Positions 1-8,355 of a DNA stretch of 64,000 nucleotides are shown here, one piece after another (the first letter of the stretch is position 1; each line of letters starts with the position of its first letter). The DNA is taken from the NCBI GenBank assembly GCA_018267955.1, contig JAFDXL010000009.1, forward strand, positions 1 through 64,000, in the 5' to 3' direction. Both the position numbers and the translations under genes were made by a program. Source of the DNA: Bacteroidota bacterium (lineage in GTDB: Bacteria > Bacteroidota > Bacteroidia > Chitinophagales > Chitinophagaceae). Below the pieces are notes generated by a model that ran no database searches, had not been told where the DNA came from, and was given only the letters and a program-made list of their open reading frames with translations.

Positions 1-2923
1 ACATCTTAGCGCCGTTTACCAGCAACTGTACGCTGTGCCCATATTTCACCACCGTATCAGGGGTAAGGATATGCACCTGTGGCAGCGGGCGTACTTCTAT
101 ATACGCATCTATCGTATCATAGCAGAACACTTCATCACCTACCATGATCTTATAGTGGGTGCTCTTCAGTGGTTTCGCTACAGGGTTGGCGCAATAATCG
201 CAACTCAGTGATTTGAAGGATGGCTTGTACTGTCCTTCTTCATACTCAAACCACTGGTAGTCGTTACCGTTGCGCACTTCCAGCGGTACGGTCTGGCCAT
301 AGCATATAGACGTATCTGCAGGCCATACTGAGAAGTTGTGTACAGGAATGTACACCTGCATCGTATCTGCTATCTTACAACCGTTTTTGCCGTAGGCAGA
401 TACCTGGTAAGTTGTTGTGCGCGGCACATAAGTAAGCGGCTGGCGAATGGTAGAATCAGACAGCAAGGTACCGGGGTACCAGGTAAAATCAAACGGATTA
501 CCCGGTGCGTCGCAGAAGGTCATACCAAATACAGGGCGGGTTTGCAATTCCTTAATATTCCCTATAGTATTCGCACCACAAACATCCGGTGTTGTTTGGT
601 CAGGTGCCGGTAGGTATATTGTAGCAGGATATGTGGTAGGCATATATTTTAGCAGGCCCGGAAATCCATTGCCACCGGGGCCGCAAGGGGTAAGTAAAGC
701 TGGATTATTGGCATAACATATACCAATCACCAGGTTTTTAGTTGTATCCCAATTGTAAGAGTGATCCAGCACAAAATTATGTATACCGTCTTCCAGCGTA
801 ATGCTATTTGTTGCATACACTTGAACCAAGCCGCTGATAAATCCTTTCGTTTTATCCAGTTTTGTTACGGTAGATGGATCGACACAACCCATAAATATCT
901 TAAAGTCTCCGTATTGGAAAAGAGGAGTCGTTTTATTTTTCGTTACCTCAAAAGACAGGCTCTTAATACTACCGGCTCGTAGTCCGGCTTCTCTAAGCTC
1001 ATCTTTTCTTATCAGGAATTGAAAACGATAACTGAGAACATCACCGTTAAATATTGGGGCTGAGGTGCCGAGTGTGTCATAAGAAATACCCGTTCCAAAT
1101 ACGGTAGAACCATACAGAGTGATGGAATCAGGTACATCGCATGTAAACTTAGGGAGTGTATCGCACTTGGCATTGTTTACAGGGCCCCCGCCTTTGGTTA
1201 CAACATCCAGTTGCAGATAACCGGGGCGGCACATCACAAATTTATCTGTTTGCGGAAAGATGTCTATTGAATTACTCGTATCATTGATTAAACCTACAGT
1301 ATCCCGTACTTTACATTGTCCCGTTAGCTCTGGGGAATACACAACATACTGAGTGCCTCCCGGTGCCTGAACAGTAGGTGTAGGTATAGTATCATTGTCA
1401 ATGCCAATTGCCGGGCCGCCGCCTACATCTGTCCATTTTACCTTCAGGTCAAGGTTGCCGTAGCCCTTCACGAACAGTCTGCGGCGAGGTGGATTCAGGT
1501 TACAGGTTGGCAGATCTTTGCCTGCGTCAAGGCCGGCAATGATTTTAAGATATACAGACGTATAGCTGTACAGCACGATTGGCTGGCCTGCTTTGCACGT
1601 AGAGTCAGCCGAGGTAATAACCAGGTTTCGTTCTCCGACATCAGCTAAAGTTGGTGTCCAGGAGAAGGTACCAACGATGCTGTCAGACCCCGCGTTACTT
1701 ACTGTGAAAGTAGAGCCTGTAAGTACGTCATTATTAGCATACATGTACAGGTTATGGCCTTTAGTGCCTTTCGATGTCAGCGAGAACGTCATATTATTAC
1801 CGGGGCAGGTAACAATCGCATTACCGGATCTGAGGCCCTGGTCATCAAGCACAGGTACAACAGCGCCGTCTACAACACTCAGCGATGGCTTCAATGAATC
1901 TATATTAGGTGCCGGTGAGTTACATCCAAGTACGGCAACCTGCACATCGCGGAATGTTTTACTTAACAATACGCCCGACCCACGTTCATAGTCCTCTGCC
2001 CTGAATGCAAGTATATAAGCTCCTATATTACCTACAGGAGTGAATGTAGCTGCACCGGTATTAGGGTTCAGTGTATAAGGATTAGATGTGGAGGAATACA
2101 TTGGGTCCGAAAGTGTCGCTGGCTGAGTTGCTGGCAGTGTAGGCGGATTGCCTGGGAAGGTACATTGACTTGTACCGTAAGGAGCAGTACCTGATATATT
2201 GTTATACGGAGCCTGTTGATAAACTTGCATAGAATCACCATCCGGATCAAATGGATTATTCAGGTAAGTAGTAGGCTGGTTTTGACAGATATATGGTAAT
2301 GGGGCACTGGTAAAACGTGGAGAGCTGTTATTATATCTTGTTACATTGTTTAACATAACTTCTATCCAGAGGCTACCTCCGCAAAATCCTCCGGGAAGAT
2401 TTGTATAAACACTACGTCCAGCACCTGTGATCGTATACGCAAAAGTCCAGTCATACTGTGGGGTAGGTAGTGTTACTGTACCTTTTAACGTTCTTCGTCG
2501 GTAAGCAGGATAGTTATTTGCATAAAACGCAAGATTTGGATCATTTATATGCCTGCAACTATTGGAGTCTAACGCGAATGGGCATAAGCTGGATATTGTA
2601 TCTGGTTCAGCTCCCGGGCCGTTTACATCCGTTACCTGAATAGTTTGTTGAGAACTTGTACCTAAGGTAGGTGAAAAAATATACACGTTGTCTGTGGTGC
2701 CAATGTCCAGACCGCACGTCTGGCAGCCCATGTACACATTTACCGTAATCTCATAGTCATAAGATGTAGTACCTGTACAGCCGTCAATGCCCGGGCCTAC
2801 ATATGTGACCCACATATCGGCAGCCGCCGCATGGCATGCTTTGGCCTCGTGATTAGATAAAATACTAAACACAAGAAACAGCGCGGTAACTATAAAACGA
2901 TACGATAGTAATTTTGAGCGCAT
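1..2923 (-). CDS. Large secreted surface/adhesin protein, gliding-motility-associated type (3' end outside window)
   Basis: The frame opens at ATG 2923 and stays open to the window edge, giving 974 residues and no stop. Residues 1 to about 29 form a signal peptide (MRSKLLSYRF start, hydrophobic core, AKA end). The rest is Thr/Pro/Asn-rich beta-structure with scattered Cys. A DPDGDSM element about 240 residues in, and a later SNPYTLNPNTGAATFTP stretch, match equivalent elements in the 571-residue protein at 40501-42216 (VDADGDSLVY, then a TNGQLNFTP stretch), so the two are paralogues. Ig-like repeats follow, such as the VWPADTSICYGQTVPL segment near the edge, of the kind that usually precede a CHU_C/T9SS C-terminus in these proteins. 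That terminus is not visible here. Role: probably exported by T9SS to the cell surface; ligand unknown. Confidence 0.85.
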   Translation of the reverse strand, partial: MRSKLLSYRFIVTALFLVFSILSNHEAKACHAAAADMWVTYVGPGIDGCTGTTSYDYEITVNVYMGCQTCGLDIGTTDNVYIFSPTLGTSSQQTIQVTDVNGPGAEPDTISSLCPFALDSNSCRHINDPNLAFYANNYPAYRRRTLKGTVTLPTPQYDWTFAYTITGAGRSVYTNLPGGFCGGSLWIEVMLNNVTRYNNSSPRFTSAPLPYICQNQPTTYLNNPFDPDGDSMQVYQQAPYNNISGTAPYGTSQCTFPGNPPTLPATQPATLSDPMYSSTSNPYTLNPNTGAATFTPVGNIGAYILAFRAEDYERGSGVLLSKTFRDVQVAVLGCNSPAPNIDSLKPSLSVVDGAVVPVLDDQGLRSGNAIVTCPGNNMTFSLTSKGTKGHNLYMYANNDVLTGSTFTVSNAGSDSIVGTFSWTPTLADVGERNLVITSADSTCKAGQPIVLYSYTSVYLKIIAGLDAGKDLPTCNLNPPRRRLFVKGYGNLDLKVKWTDVGGGPAIGIDNDTIPTPTVQAPGGTQYVVYSPELTGQCKVRDTVGLINDTSNSIDIFPQTDKFVMCRPGYLQLDVVTKGGGPVNNAKCDTLPKFTCDVPDSITLYGSTVFGTGISYDTLGTSAPIFNGDVLSYRFQFLIRKDELREAGLRAGSIKSLSFEVTKNKTTPLFQYGDFKIFMGCVDPSTVTKLDKTKGFISGLVQVYATNSITLEDGIHNFVLDHSYNWDTTKNLVIGICYANNPALLTPCGPGGNGFPGLLKYMPTTYPATIYLPAPDQTTPDVCGANTIGNIKELQTRPVFGMTFCDAPGNPFDFTWYPGTLLSDSTIRQPLTYVPRTTTYQVSAYGKNGCKIADTMQVYIPVHNFSVWPADTSICYGQTVPLEVRNGNDYQWFEYEEGQYKPSFKSLSCDYCANPVAKPLKSTHYKIMVGDEVFCYDTIDAYIEVRPLPQVHILTPDTVVKYGHSVQLLVNGAKM

Positions 2924-3175
2924 AAACGATATTTATTATAAATAATTAGACTATAAATTTATTCCAAAAATATTTTAATACCAAGAACTTAGGTATATTA
3001 AAAAATACATATTGTGTAATAGTCAATAGACAGGATTTTAGCCGGAAAGGTTGGTATTATACATGTTAAATAAATATGATTTAAATCACTTTTTTTAATA
3101 CGAGATTACCAAAATCAAGCACTGTTTTGCTCAAGTAATTCGTTTAATACTTAGTTTTCCATAAAATCGATCGTT

Positions 3176-3823
3176 ATGCAAAAAATAGGAATAATAGGTT
3201 CCGGGGCCGTAGCCCGTGCTTTAGGCATTGGTTTTATTGAGAAAGGATATAAGGTTATGTTGAGCAGCCGCGATGTGCAGAAGTTAGCCGATTGGCAGGA
3301 ACAGGCCGGCGATCATGCACACACAGGTAGCTTCGAAGAAGCAGCAAGATTCGGCGATTTGATTGTGCTTGCAGTTTCGGGAAGGGGAGCTGCTGAAGCA
3401 ATTGAATTGGCAGGGCCGCAAAATTTCAAGGGTAAAACGGTTATAGATACTACAAACCCTATTGCAGAAACCCCTCCACAGGATGGCGTGCTCAGGTTTT
3501 TTACAACACTCGAAGAGTCGCTTATAGAGATTTTGCAGGAGCGCTTTCCCGAAATTCATTTTGTGAAGGCATTCAATAGTGTCGGCAACGCACTGATGGT
3601 AGATCCTCAGTTCAAAGATGGCAAGCCTACCATGTTCATTTGTGGTAATAACCAGGAGGCTAAAAAAGAAGTTTCCGCTGTATTAGACAGTTTTGGCTGG
3701 GAAGTTGAAGACATGGGAAAAGCCACTGCTGGTCGCGCTATTGAGCCTCTATGCATATTATGGTGCATCCCGGGGTTCCTGCAAAATCAATGGTCCCACG
3801 CATTTAAATTGCTAAAACATTGA
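3176..3823 (+). CDS. NADP oxidoreductase, coenzyme F420-dependent reductase family
   Basis: A 215-residue protein with an N-terminal Rossmann fold: GSGAVA at residues 8-13 and SSRD near 30 at the NADP-binding strand ends. It resembles the NADPH-dependent F420 reductase/NpdG family (Pfam F420_oxidored). The C-terminal EPLCILWCIPGF segment is typical of the bacterial subgroup that has no F420 partner, so the real electron acceptor is unknown. ATG at 3176 is the only sensible start. It stands alone between a divergent surface-protein gene and an ABC operon, and is closed by the terminator at 3856-3886. Bacteroidota generally lack F420, so the family name should not be read as cofactor use. Confidence 0.8.
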   Translation: MQKIGIIGSGAVARALGIGFIEKGYKVMLSSRDVQKLADWQEQAGDHAHTGSFEEAARFGDLIVLAVSGRGAAEAIELAGPQNFKGKTVIDTTNPIAETPPQDGVLRFFTTLEESLIEILQERFPEIHFVKAFNSVGNALMVDPQFKDGKPTMFICGNNQEAKKEVSAVLDSFGWEVEDMGKATAGRAIEPLCILWCIPGFLQNQWSHAFKLLKH

Positions 3824-3855
3824 TTGCCATTTAATTAATCTTTCTTTTTTATCGT

Positions 3856-3886
3856 CCTGCCTTAAACAGGCAGGATTATTATTTTT
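3856..3886 (+). terminator. Intrinsic terminator after the oxidoreductase gene
   Basis: Perfect 7-bp stem CCTGCCT/AGGCAGG (3856-3862 with 3868-3874), loop TAAAC, then ATTATTATTTTT. It ends only 5 bases before the ABC ATPase start codon at 3892, so it also separates the two transcripts. Confidence 0.8.
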
Positions 3887-3891
3887 ACACA

Positions 3892-4671
3892 ATGCAACCG
3901 ATTATTACGATCACCAATCTCTTTAAATCTTACGGAGAAAAACAGGTACTGAATAATATCAACCTAACAGCCTATCCCGGGCAGATCATAGGCTACATCG
4001 GGCCCAACGGCGCGGGTAAATCTACAACGGTAAAAATACTTACGGGTATTATCCAGGACTATACCGGGGAGGTAGTAGTAGCGGGTATGAACCTGCGCGA
4101 TCACCTGCTCGAGATTAAAAGTAAAATAGGGTATGTTCCAGAACTGGCAGAAATATACGACCTGCTTACCCCTCGTGAGTACCTGCGTTTTATAGGTACC
4201 TTATATCATATGTCGCCCGAGCTGATAGAGGAGCGCACTACAAGGATGCTGGATTCATTCCAGTTACTGGAAAACATAGATCAGCGTATGGATAGCTTTT
4301 CAAAAGGGATGCGCCAAAAAGTATTGCTTGCTTCCGGCTTGCTGCATAATCCCTCAATAGTAATATTGGATGAGCCATTGTCAGGCCTCGATGCAAATGC
4401 GGTGATACTTGTTAAACAGCTTTTGCAAAGATTGAAACAAGAAGGCAAGACTATATTTTACTGTTCGCACATGATGGACGTGGTGGAGAAGGTATCTGAC
4501 CTGATAGTGTTGATAGATAAAGGGGCCATCGTAGCCAATGGCACAATAGAACAATTGAGAGGAGATTCAGGGCAATCGCTGGAGCAAATATTTTCTAAAC
4601 TTACATCCGGCGAAGACCTTGGATTACGTGCCGATAATATCGCAGCAGCGATGAATAATAACAACCAATAA
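3892..4671 (+). CDS. ABC transporter ATP-binding protein
   Basis: A 259-residue ATPase subunit. Walker A GPNGAGKST lies at residues 37-45, the ABC signature is a diverged FSKGMRQKV at 136-144, Walker B IVILDEP is at 156-162 and the H-loop His is at about 193. This pattern (signature SKGMRQ, no fused membrane domain) belongs to the ABC-2/Nod-type exporter ATPases. The permease gene starts 12 bp downstream and an M1 aminopeptidase follows, so the three genes probably form one operon. The substrate cannot be inferred. Confidence 0.92.
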   Translation: MQPIITITNLFKSYGEKQVLNNINLTAYPGQIIGYIGPNGAGKSTTVKILTGIIQDYTGEVVVAGMNLRDHLLEIKSKIGYVPELAEIYDLLTPREYLRFIGTLYHMSPELIEERTTRMLDSFQLLENIDQRMDSFSKGMRQKVLLASGLLHNPSIVILDEPLSGLDANAVILVKQLLQRLKQEGKTIFYCSHMMDVVEKVSDLIVLIDKGAIVANGTIEQLRGDSGQSLEQIFSKLTSGEDLGLRADNIAAAMNNNNQ

Positions 4672-4683
4672 TCTCATCCTGCT

Positions 4684-6378
4684 ATGAATAAAATACTTAG
4701 ATTTTTGGTGATGTTACCCAAAGGGCTGTGGCGTGCGTTGGGTGCAGATGTAGACCAGTTAAATGCAATACTTACCGTTAAACTGAAGATGGATGATCGT
4801 AAACCGCTCTCTTTCGGCAGGCAGCAGCGTAGTCAGAAACCATCGAAATATACATCTACCATTAGCTTCATATTTACGCTGGCTATTGGCCTGGTGTATA
4901 TGCTGCCATTCATCATATTTGATAACGTAGTGCTTGCATCCACTATGTTTCTTACCATGATGATGGTGTTCCTGACTTTTGGATTGATAATTGATTTCTC
5001 AAATGTATTGGTAGATACGCGCGATAAGCTGATCATCTTTCCCAAGCCTGTTAACGACCGTACTATTTTCTTATCGCGTTTATTGCATATTGGTATTTAC
5101 TTTTTCAGGATTGTGCTTCCTATGTCGCTTGCATCCTGGATAGCTGTTGGTTTTACCCATGGCTGGAAGGCTGTTTTATGGTTTCCTGTCCCCTTGCTGC
5201 TCATGTCTTTCTTTTGCCTCTTTTTTGTGATGGGATGTTACTTATTGTTATTACGCCTTTCTTCTCCCCAGCGGTTTAAGGAAACAATAAGTTATTTCCA
5301 GGTCGCATTTTCCATACTCATATTTGGTTCTTACTTCCTGCCGCGTGCCATACAAAGCAGTGCCGTTATGGGTATGACTATTAATACTGTTCCCTGGTTC
5401 AAATACTTTCCTTCGTATTGGATAGCTACTTGCTGGTCATGGGTAGATGGCAAAGCCGAATTAATGCCGCATACGCAATGGCTCAGTTTTCTTGCACTGG
5501 TACTTCCATTTTTGTTATTGTGGTTCACCGTACGTTTCCTTGCGCCACAGTTTATAGCTCGTTTAAGTGGTATTGATAGTATAGATGTACCTAAGGCCAA
5601 CACGAAGAAAGTGAAGACGGCCGGTGGAGGTAAATTCTACATTAGGTTGGCCAACCTGCTCAATCGGAGCGATGAAGCACGAGCCGGTTTTATGATCACC
5701 TGGCTGCAAAGCAACCGCAGCCGCACTTTTCGTATGCGGGTATATCCTATGTTCGCATTTGTGCCTATTTATTTTGTTTACCTGCTTACTATGAACAAGG
5801 AAACCTCGTTTGCAGAAACATGGGAACACTTACCGCAAACCAAAACATACCTTCTTTTGCTGTATATGACAGGTACGGTTATAATGAATGCGATCAATTA
5901 TATAACAATGAGTGAGCAGTACAAGGCTGCCTGGCCTTATTATTCCTCACCGGTAACGGTACCCGGTAATATCCTGGCCGGTTCTTTCAAGGCTATATGG
6001 CTTAAATATTTCTTTCCTTTTATTGCAGTTATAGGTGTTTTTGTTATGTATGTATGGGGCTTGCACACCATAATAGATGTATTGCTGGCGATGGCGAATG
6101 TTACGCTCTATGTGGTTTGTGTAATGAGGGTGGGGCATCGCAGCTTGCCTTTTTCCATGCCGGAGCAAATAAAAAATAGCGGCGGGAAGGTGATAGTGAG
6201 GATGTTTTTTGTATTTATACTTATGGGTATACTCGGGTTTGGCCATTGGATAGCATCTATGTTCTGGTGGCTCGAAATATTGTTCCTGGTACTGACGTTA
6301 ATATTTACATGGCTGGTATGGGATGGCTATAACAACACAGATTGGAAGGGTATTAAGGCGGCAGAAGACGCTTATTAG
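4684..6378 (+). CDS. ABC transporter permease (large multi-span membrane protein)
   Basis: A 564-residue hydrophobic protein with around a dozen likely membrane spans, in two blocks (roughly residues 58-300 and 345-545) separated by a charged stretch around 300-320 (VPKANTKKVKTAGGGK). It starts 12 bp after the ATPase gene, so it is best read as its membrane partner. The N-terminal 55 residues are cytosolic and basic. I recognise no specific substrate motif. The partner gene, length and topology fit an ABC-2-like permease fused as a double-length subunit. Confidence 0.75.
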   Translation: MNKILRFLVMLPKGLWRALGADVDQLNAILTVKLKMDDRKPLSFGRQQRSQKPSKYTSTISFIFTLAIGLVYMLPFIIFDNVVLASTMFLTMMMVFLTFGLIIDFSNVLVDTRDKLIIFPKPVNDRTIFLSRLLHIGIYFFRIVLPMSLASWIAVGFTHGWKAVLWFPVPLLLMSFFCLFFVMGCYLLLLRLSSPQRFKETISYFQVAFSILIFGSYFLPRAIQSSAVMGMTINTVPWFKYFPSYWIATCWSWVDGKAELMPHTQWLSFLALVLPFLLLWFTVRFLAPQFIARLSGIDSIDVPKANTKKVKTAGGGKFYIRLANLLNRSDEARAGFMITWLQSNRSRTFRMRVYPMFAFVPIYFVYLLTMNKETSFAETWEHLPQTKTYLLLLYMTGTVIMNAINYITMSEQYKAAWPYYSSPVTVPGNILAGSFKAIWLKYFFPFIAVIGVFVMYVWGLHTIIDVLLAMANVTLYVVCVMRVGHRSLPFSMPEQIKNSGGKVIVRMFFVFILMGILGFGHWIASMFWWLEILFLVLTLIFTWLVWDGYNNTDWKGIKAAEDAY

Positions 6379-6408
6379 ACTTTTAAAAACGATTACTACT
6401 ATATAATA

Positions 6409-8286
6409 ATGAAGAAAATTATGGTAATGGCCCTGGGGGCATTGTCTCTCTCAGCTTGCAATGAACATGCTAAAACAGCTGCTGACAATGCTCCTGCGTC
6501 AGACACGGTTGCGACAGCAAAAGATGAGCATACACAAAGCAATGCAGATGAGGTTACCCTGAAGCATTTGAACCTGGATATTGCTGTCGATTTCGACAGA
6601 AAACAAATTGCAGGTTGCGCAACATGGGCTATCAATAATCACAAAAAGGTAAGCACACTAAAGCTGGACACTTATGATCTTACTATTGATAGTGTATATG
6701 TAGATGGCCGTAATAGTTCTTTTTTAATGAAGGGCACCGTACTTCATCTGGGTGAGGAATTGGATATCCCCATCGAACCGGCTACCGGCACGGTGTCTAT
6801 ATATTACAAGACCGGTAAAAATGCGCGGGCGCTGCAATGGCTTGATCCTGCGCAAACAAACGGTAAAAAGTTTCCGTTTTTGTACACTCAATCAGAATCT
6901 ATCTATGCCCGTTCCTGGATACCATGTGCCGATGGCCCGGGCATTCGTTACACTTATGATGCCCGTGTAAAAGTGCCTAAAGGGTTATTAGCCCTGATGA
7001 GTGCCGATAATCCGCAACAGGCCAATGACAGTGGTATCTATCATTTTAAAATGGATATACCGATACCTGCGTACCTGATGGCATTGGCAGTAGGGGATAT
7101 TAAATTCCGTCCTATAGATGCGCGTACGGGCGTATATGCAGAGTCTTCTATGATAGACAAAGCGCGTTACGAGTTTGAAGATGTAGGTAAAATGGTTACT
7201 ACTGCAGAACAGTTATATGGTCCGTACAGATGGGGTAGGTATGATGCTATTGTATTGCCGCCGGGCTTCCCAATTGGTGGCATGGAAAATCCTAAGCTTA
7301 CTTTTTGTACGCCCACTATTATTGCAGGCGATCGTTCGCTGATGAACCTGATAGCGCATGAACTGGCTCATAATTGGAGTGGCAACCTGGTAACCAATGC
7401 TACATGGAACGATTTCTGGCTGAACGAAGGTTTTACCGTTTATTTCGAACGCCGCATCACCGAGGCTATGACGGATAAAAGTTATGCAGATATGCTTTGG
7501 GAACTGGGCTACCAGGATTTCGAAAAAGCGGTTGAGGATCTTGGCAAGGATAGTAAAGACACCTGGCTGAAACTAGATCTCAAAGGTCGCGATCCGGACG
7601 ATGGGCTTACTGATATACCGTATGAAAAAGGTGCAGCATTCCTGAAACTTATAGAAAATACGGTCGGCAGGCCGCGCATGGATAGCTTCCTGAAGCAGTA
7701 TTTTGATGAACATGCTTTCAAGACAATTACTACAGAACAGTTTCTCGCTTATCTCAATGAGCACTTGATAAAAGGTGATAGCGGTATTGCCCGTAAGCTG
7801 GATATCAATGCATGGGTGTATGGGCCCGGTATCCCGGCAAATTGTCCACGTGTACAACCCGAGCGCTTCAAGAAAGTGGATGAGGCGCGAACTGCATTTT
7901 TGAATGGTACATCTCCTGAAACCTTACAAACAAAAGAATGGAGCACGAATGAATGGCTGCATTTCCTTCGCAAAATGCCATCCCCGTTGAGCCAGGCACA
8001 AATGCAAGCTCTGGATAAAGCATTCCACTTTACCAATAGCGGTAATAGTGAAATAGCTGATCTATGGTACACAATGGCCATTCCGGCAGATTATAAACCT
8101 GCGTTCCCCGCTATGGATAAATTCCTGAGCAGGGTAGGCCGTCGCAAATTCCTGGAGCCACTATATGAGGGCATGATGAAAAATAGCAAGCAGGATATGG
8201 CGAAAGCTATCTACGCCAAATACAAACAAAATTACCACCCACTCGCCCAGGAAGATGTAGATGCTATACTGGCCGGCAAAAACTAG
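6409..8286 (+). CDS. M1 family metallopeptidase, lipoprotein
   Basis: A 625-residue zinc aminopeptidase. The N-terminus MKKIMVMALGALSLSAC carries a lipobox with Cys17, so the protein is probably lipid-anchored in the envelope. The exopeptidase signature GGMEN is at 290-294. The zinc site HELAH is at 317-321 with the third ligand Glu340 in NEGF, matching the HEXXH-X18-E rule. The layout resembles the LTA4-hydrolase/cold-active aminopeptidase branch. It lies 30 bp after the ABC permease gene, so co-transcription is likely; export of peptides and their trimming is a possible joint role, but that is inference. The bidirectional terminator at 8299-8340 follows. Confidence 0.93.
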   Translation: MKKIMVMALGALSLSACNEHAKTAADNAPASDTVATAKDEHTQSNADEVTLKHLNLDIAVDFDRKQIAGCATWAINNHKKVSTLKLDTYDLTIDSVYVDGRNSSFLMKGTVLHLGEELDIPIEPATGTVSIYYKTGKNARALQWLDPAQTNGKKFPFLYTQSESIYARSWIPCADGPGIRYTYDARVKVPKGLLALMSADNPQQANDSGIYHFKMDIPIPAYLMALAVGDIKFRPIDARTGVYAESSMIDKARYEFEDVGKMVTTAEQLYGPYRWGRYDAIVLPPGFPIGGMENPKLTFCTPTIIAGDRSLMNLIAHELAHNWSGNLVTNATWNDFWLNEGFTVYFERRITEAMTDKSYADMLWELGYQDFEKAVEDLGKDSKDTWLKLDLKGRDPDDGLTDIPYEKGAAFLKLIENTVGRPRMDSFLKQYFDEHAFKTITTEQFLAYLNEHLIKGDSGIARKLDINAWVYGPGIPANCPRVQPERFKKVDEARTAFLNGTSPETLQTKEWSTNEWLHFLRKMPSPLSQAQMQALDKAFHFTNSGNSEIADLWYTMAIPADYKPAFPAMDKFLSRVGRRKFLEPLYEGMMKNSKQDMAKAIYAKYKQNYHPLAQEDVDAILAGKN

Positions 8287-8298
8287 ATGATAATATAC

Positions 8299-8340
8299 TA
8301 TAATAATAAATGCCACCAATCGGTGGCATTTATTATTATA
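8299..8340. terminator. Bidirectional terminator between convergent genes
   Basis: Perfect 19-bp inverted repeat (8299-8317 with 8322-8340), loop AATC, GC core GCCACC/GGTGGC, flanked by A/T runs on both sides. It lies between the convergent aminopeptidase and E1 genes and can serve both. Confidence 0.85.
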
Positions 8341-8355
8341 TCTGAATCTTAGTTT

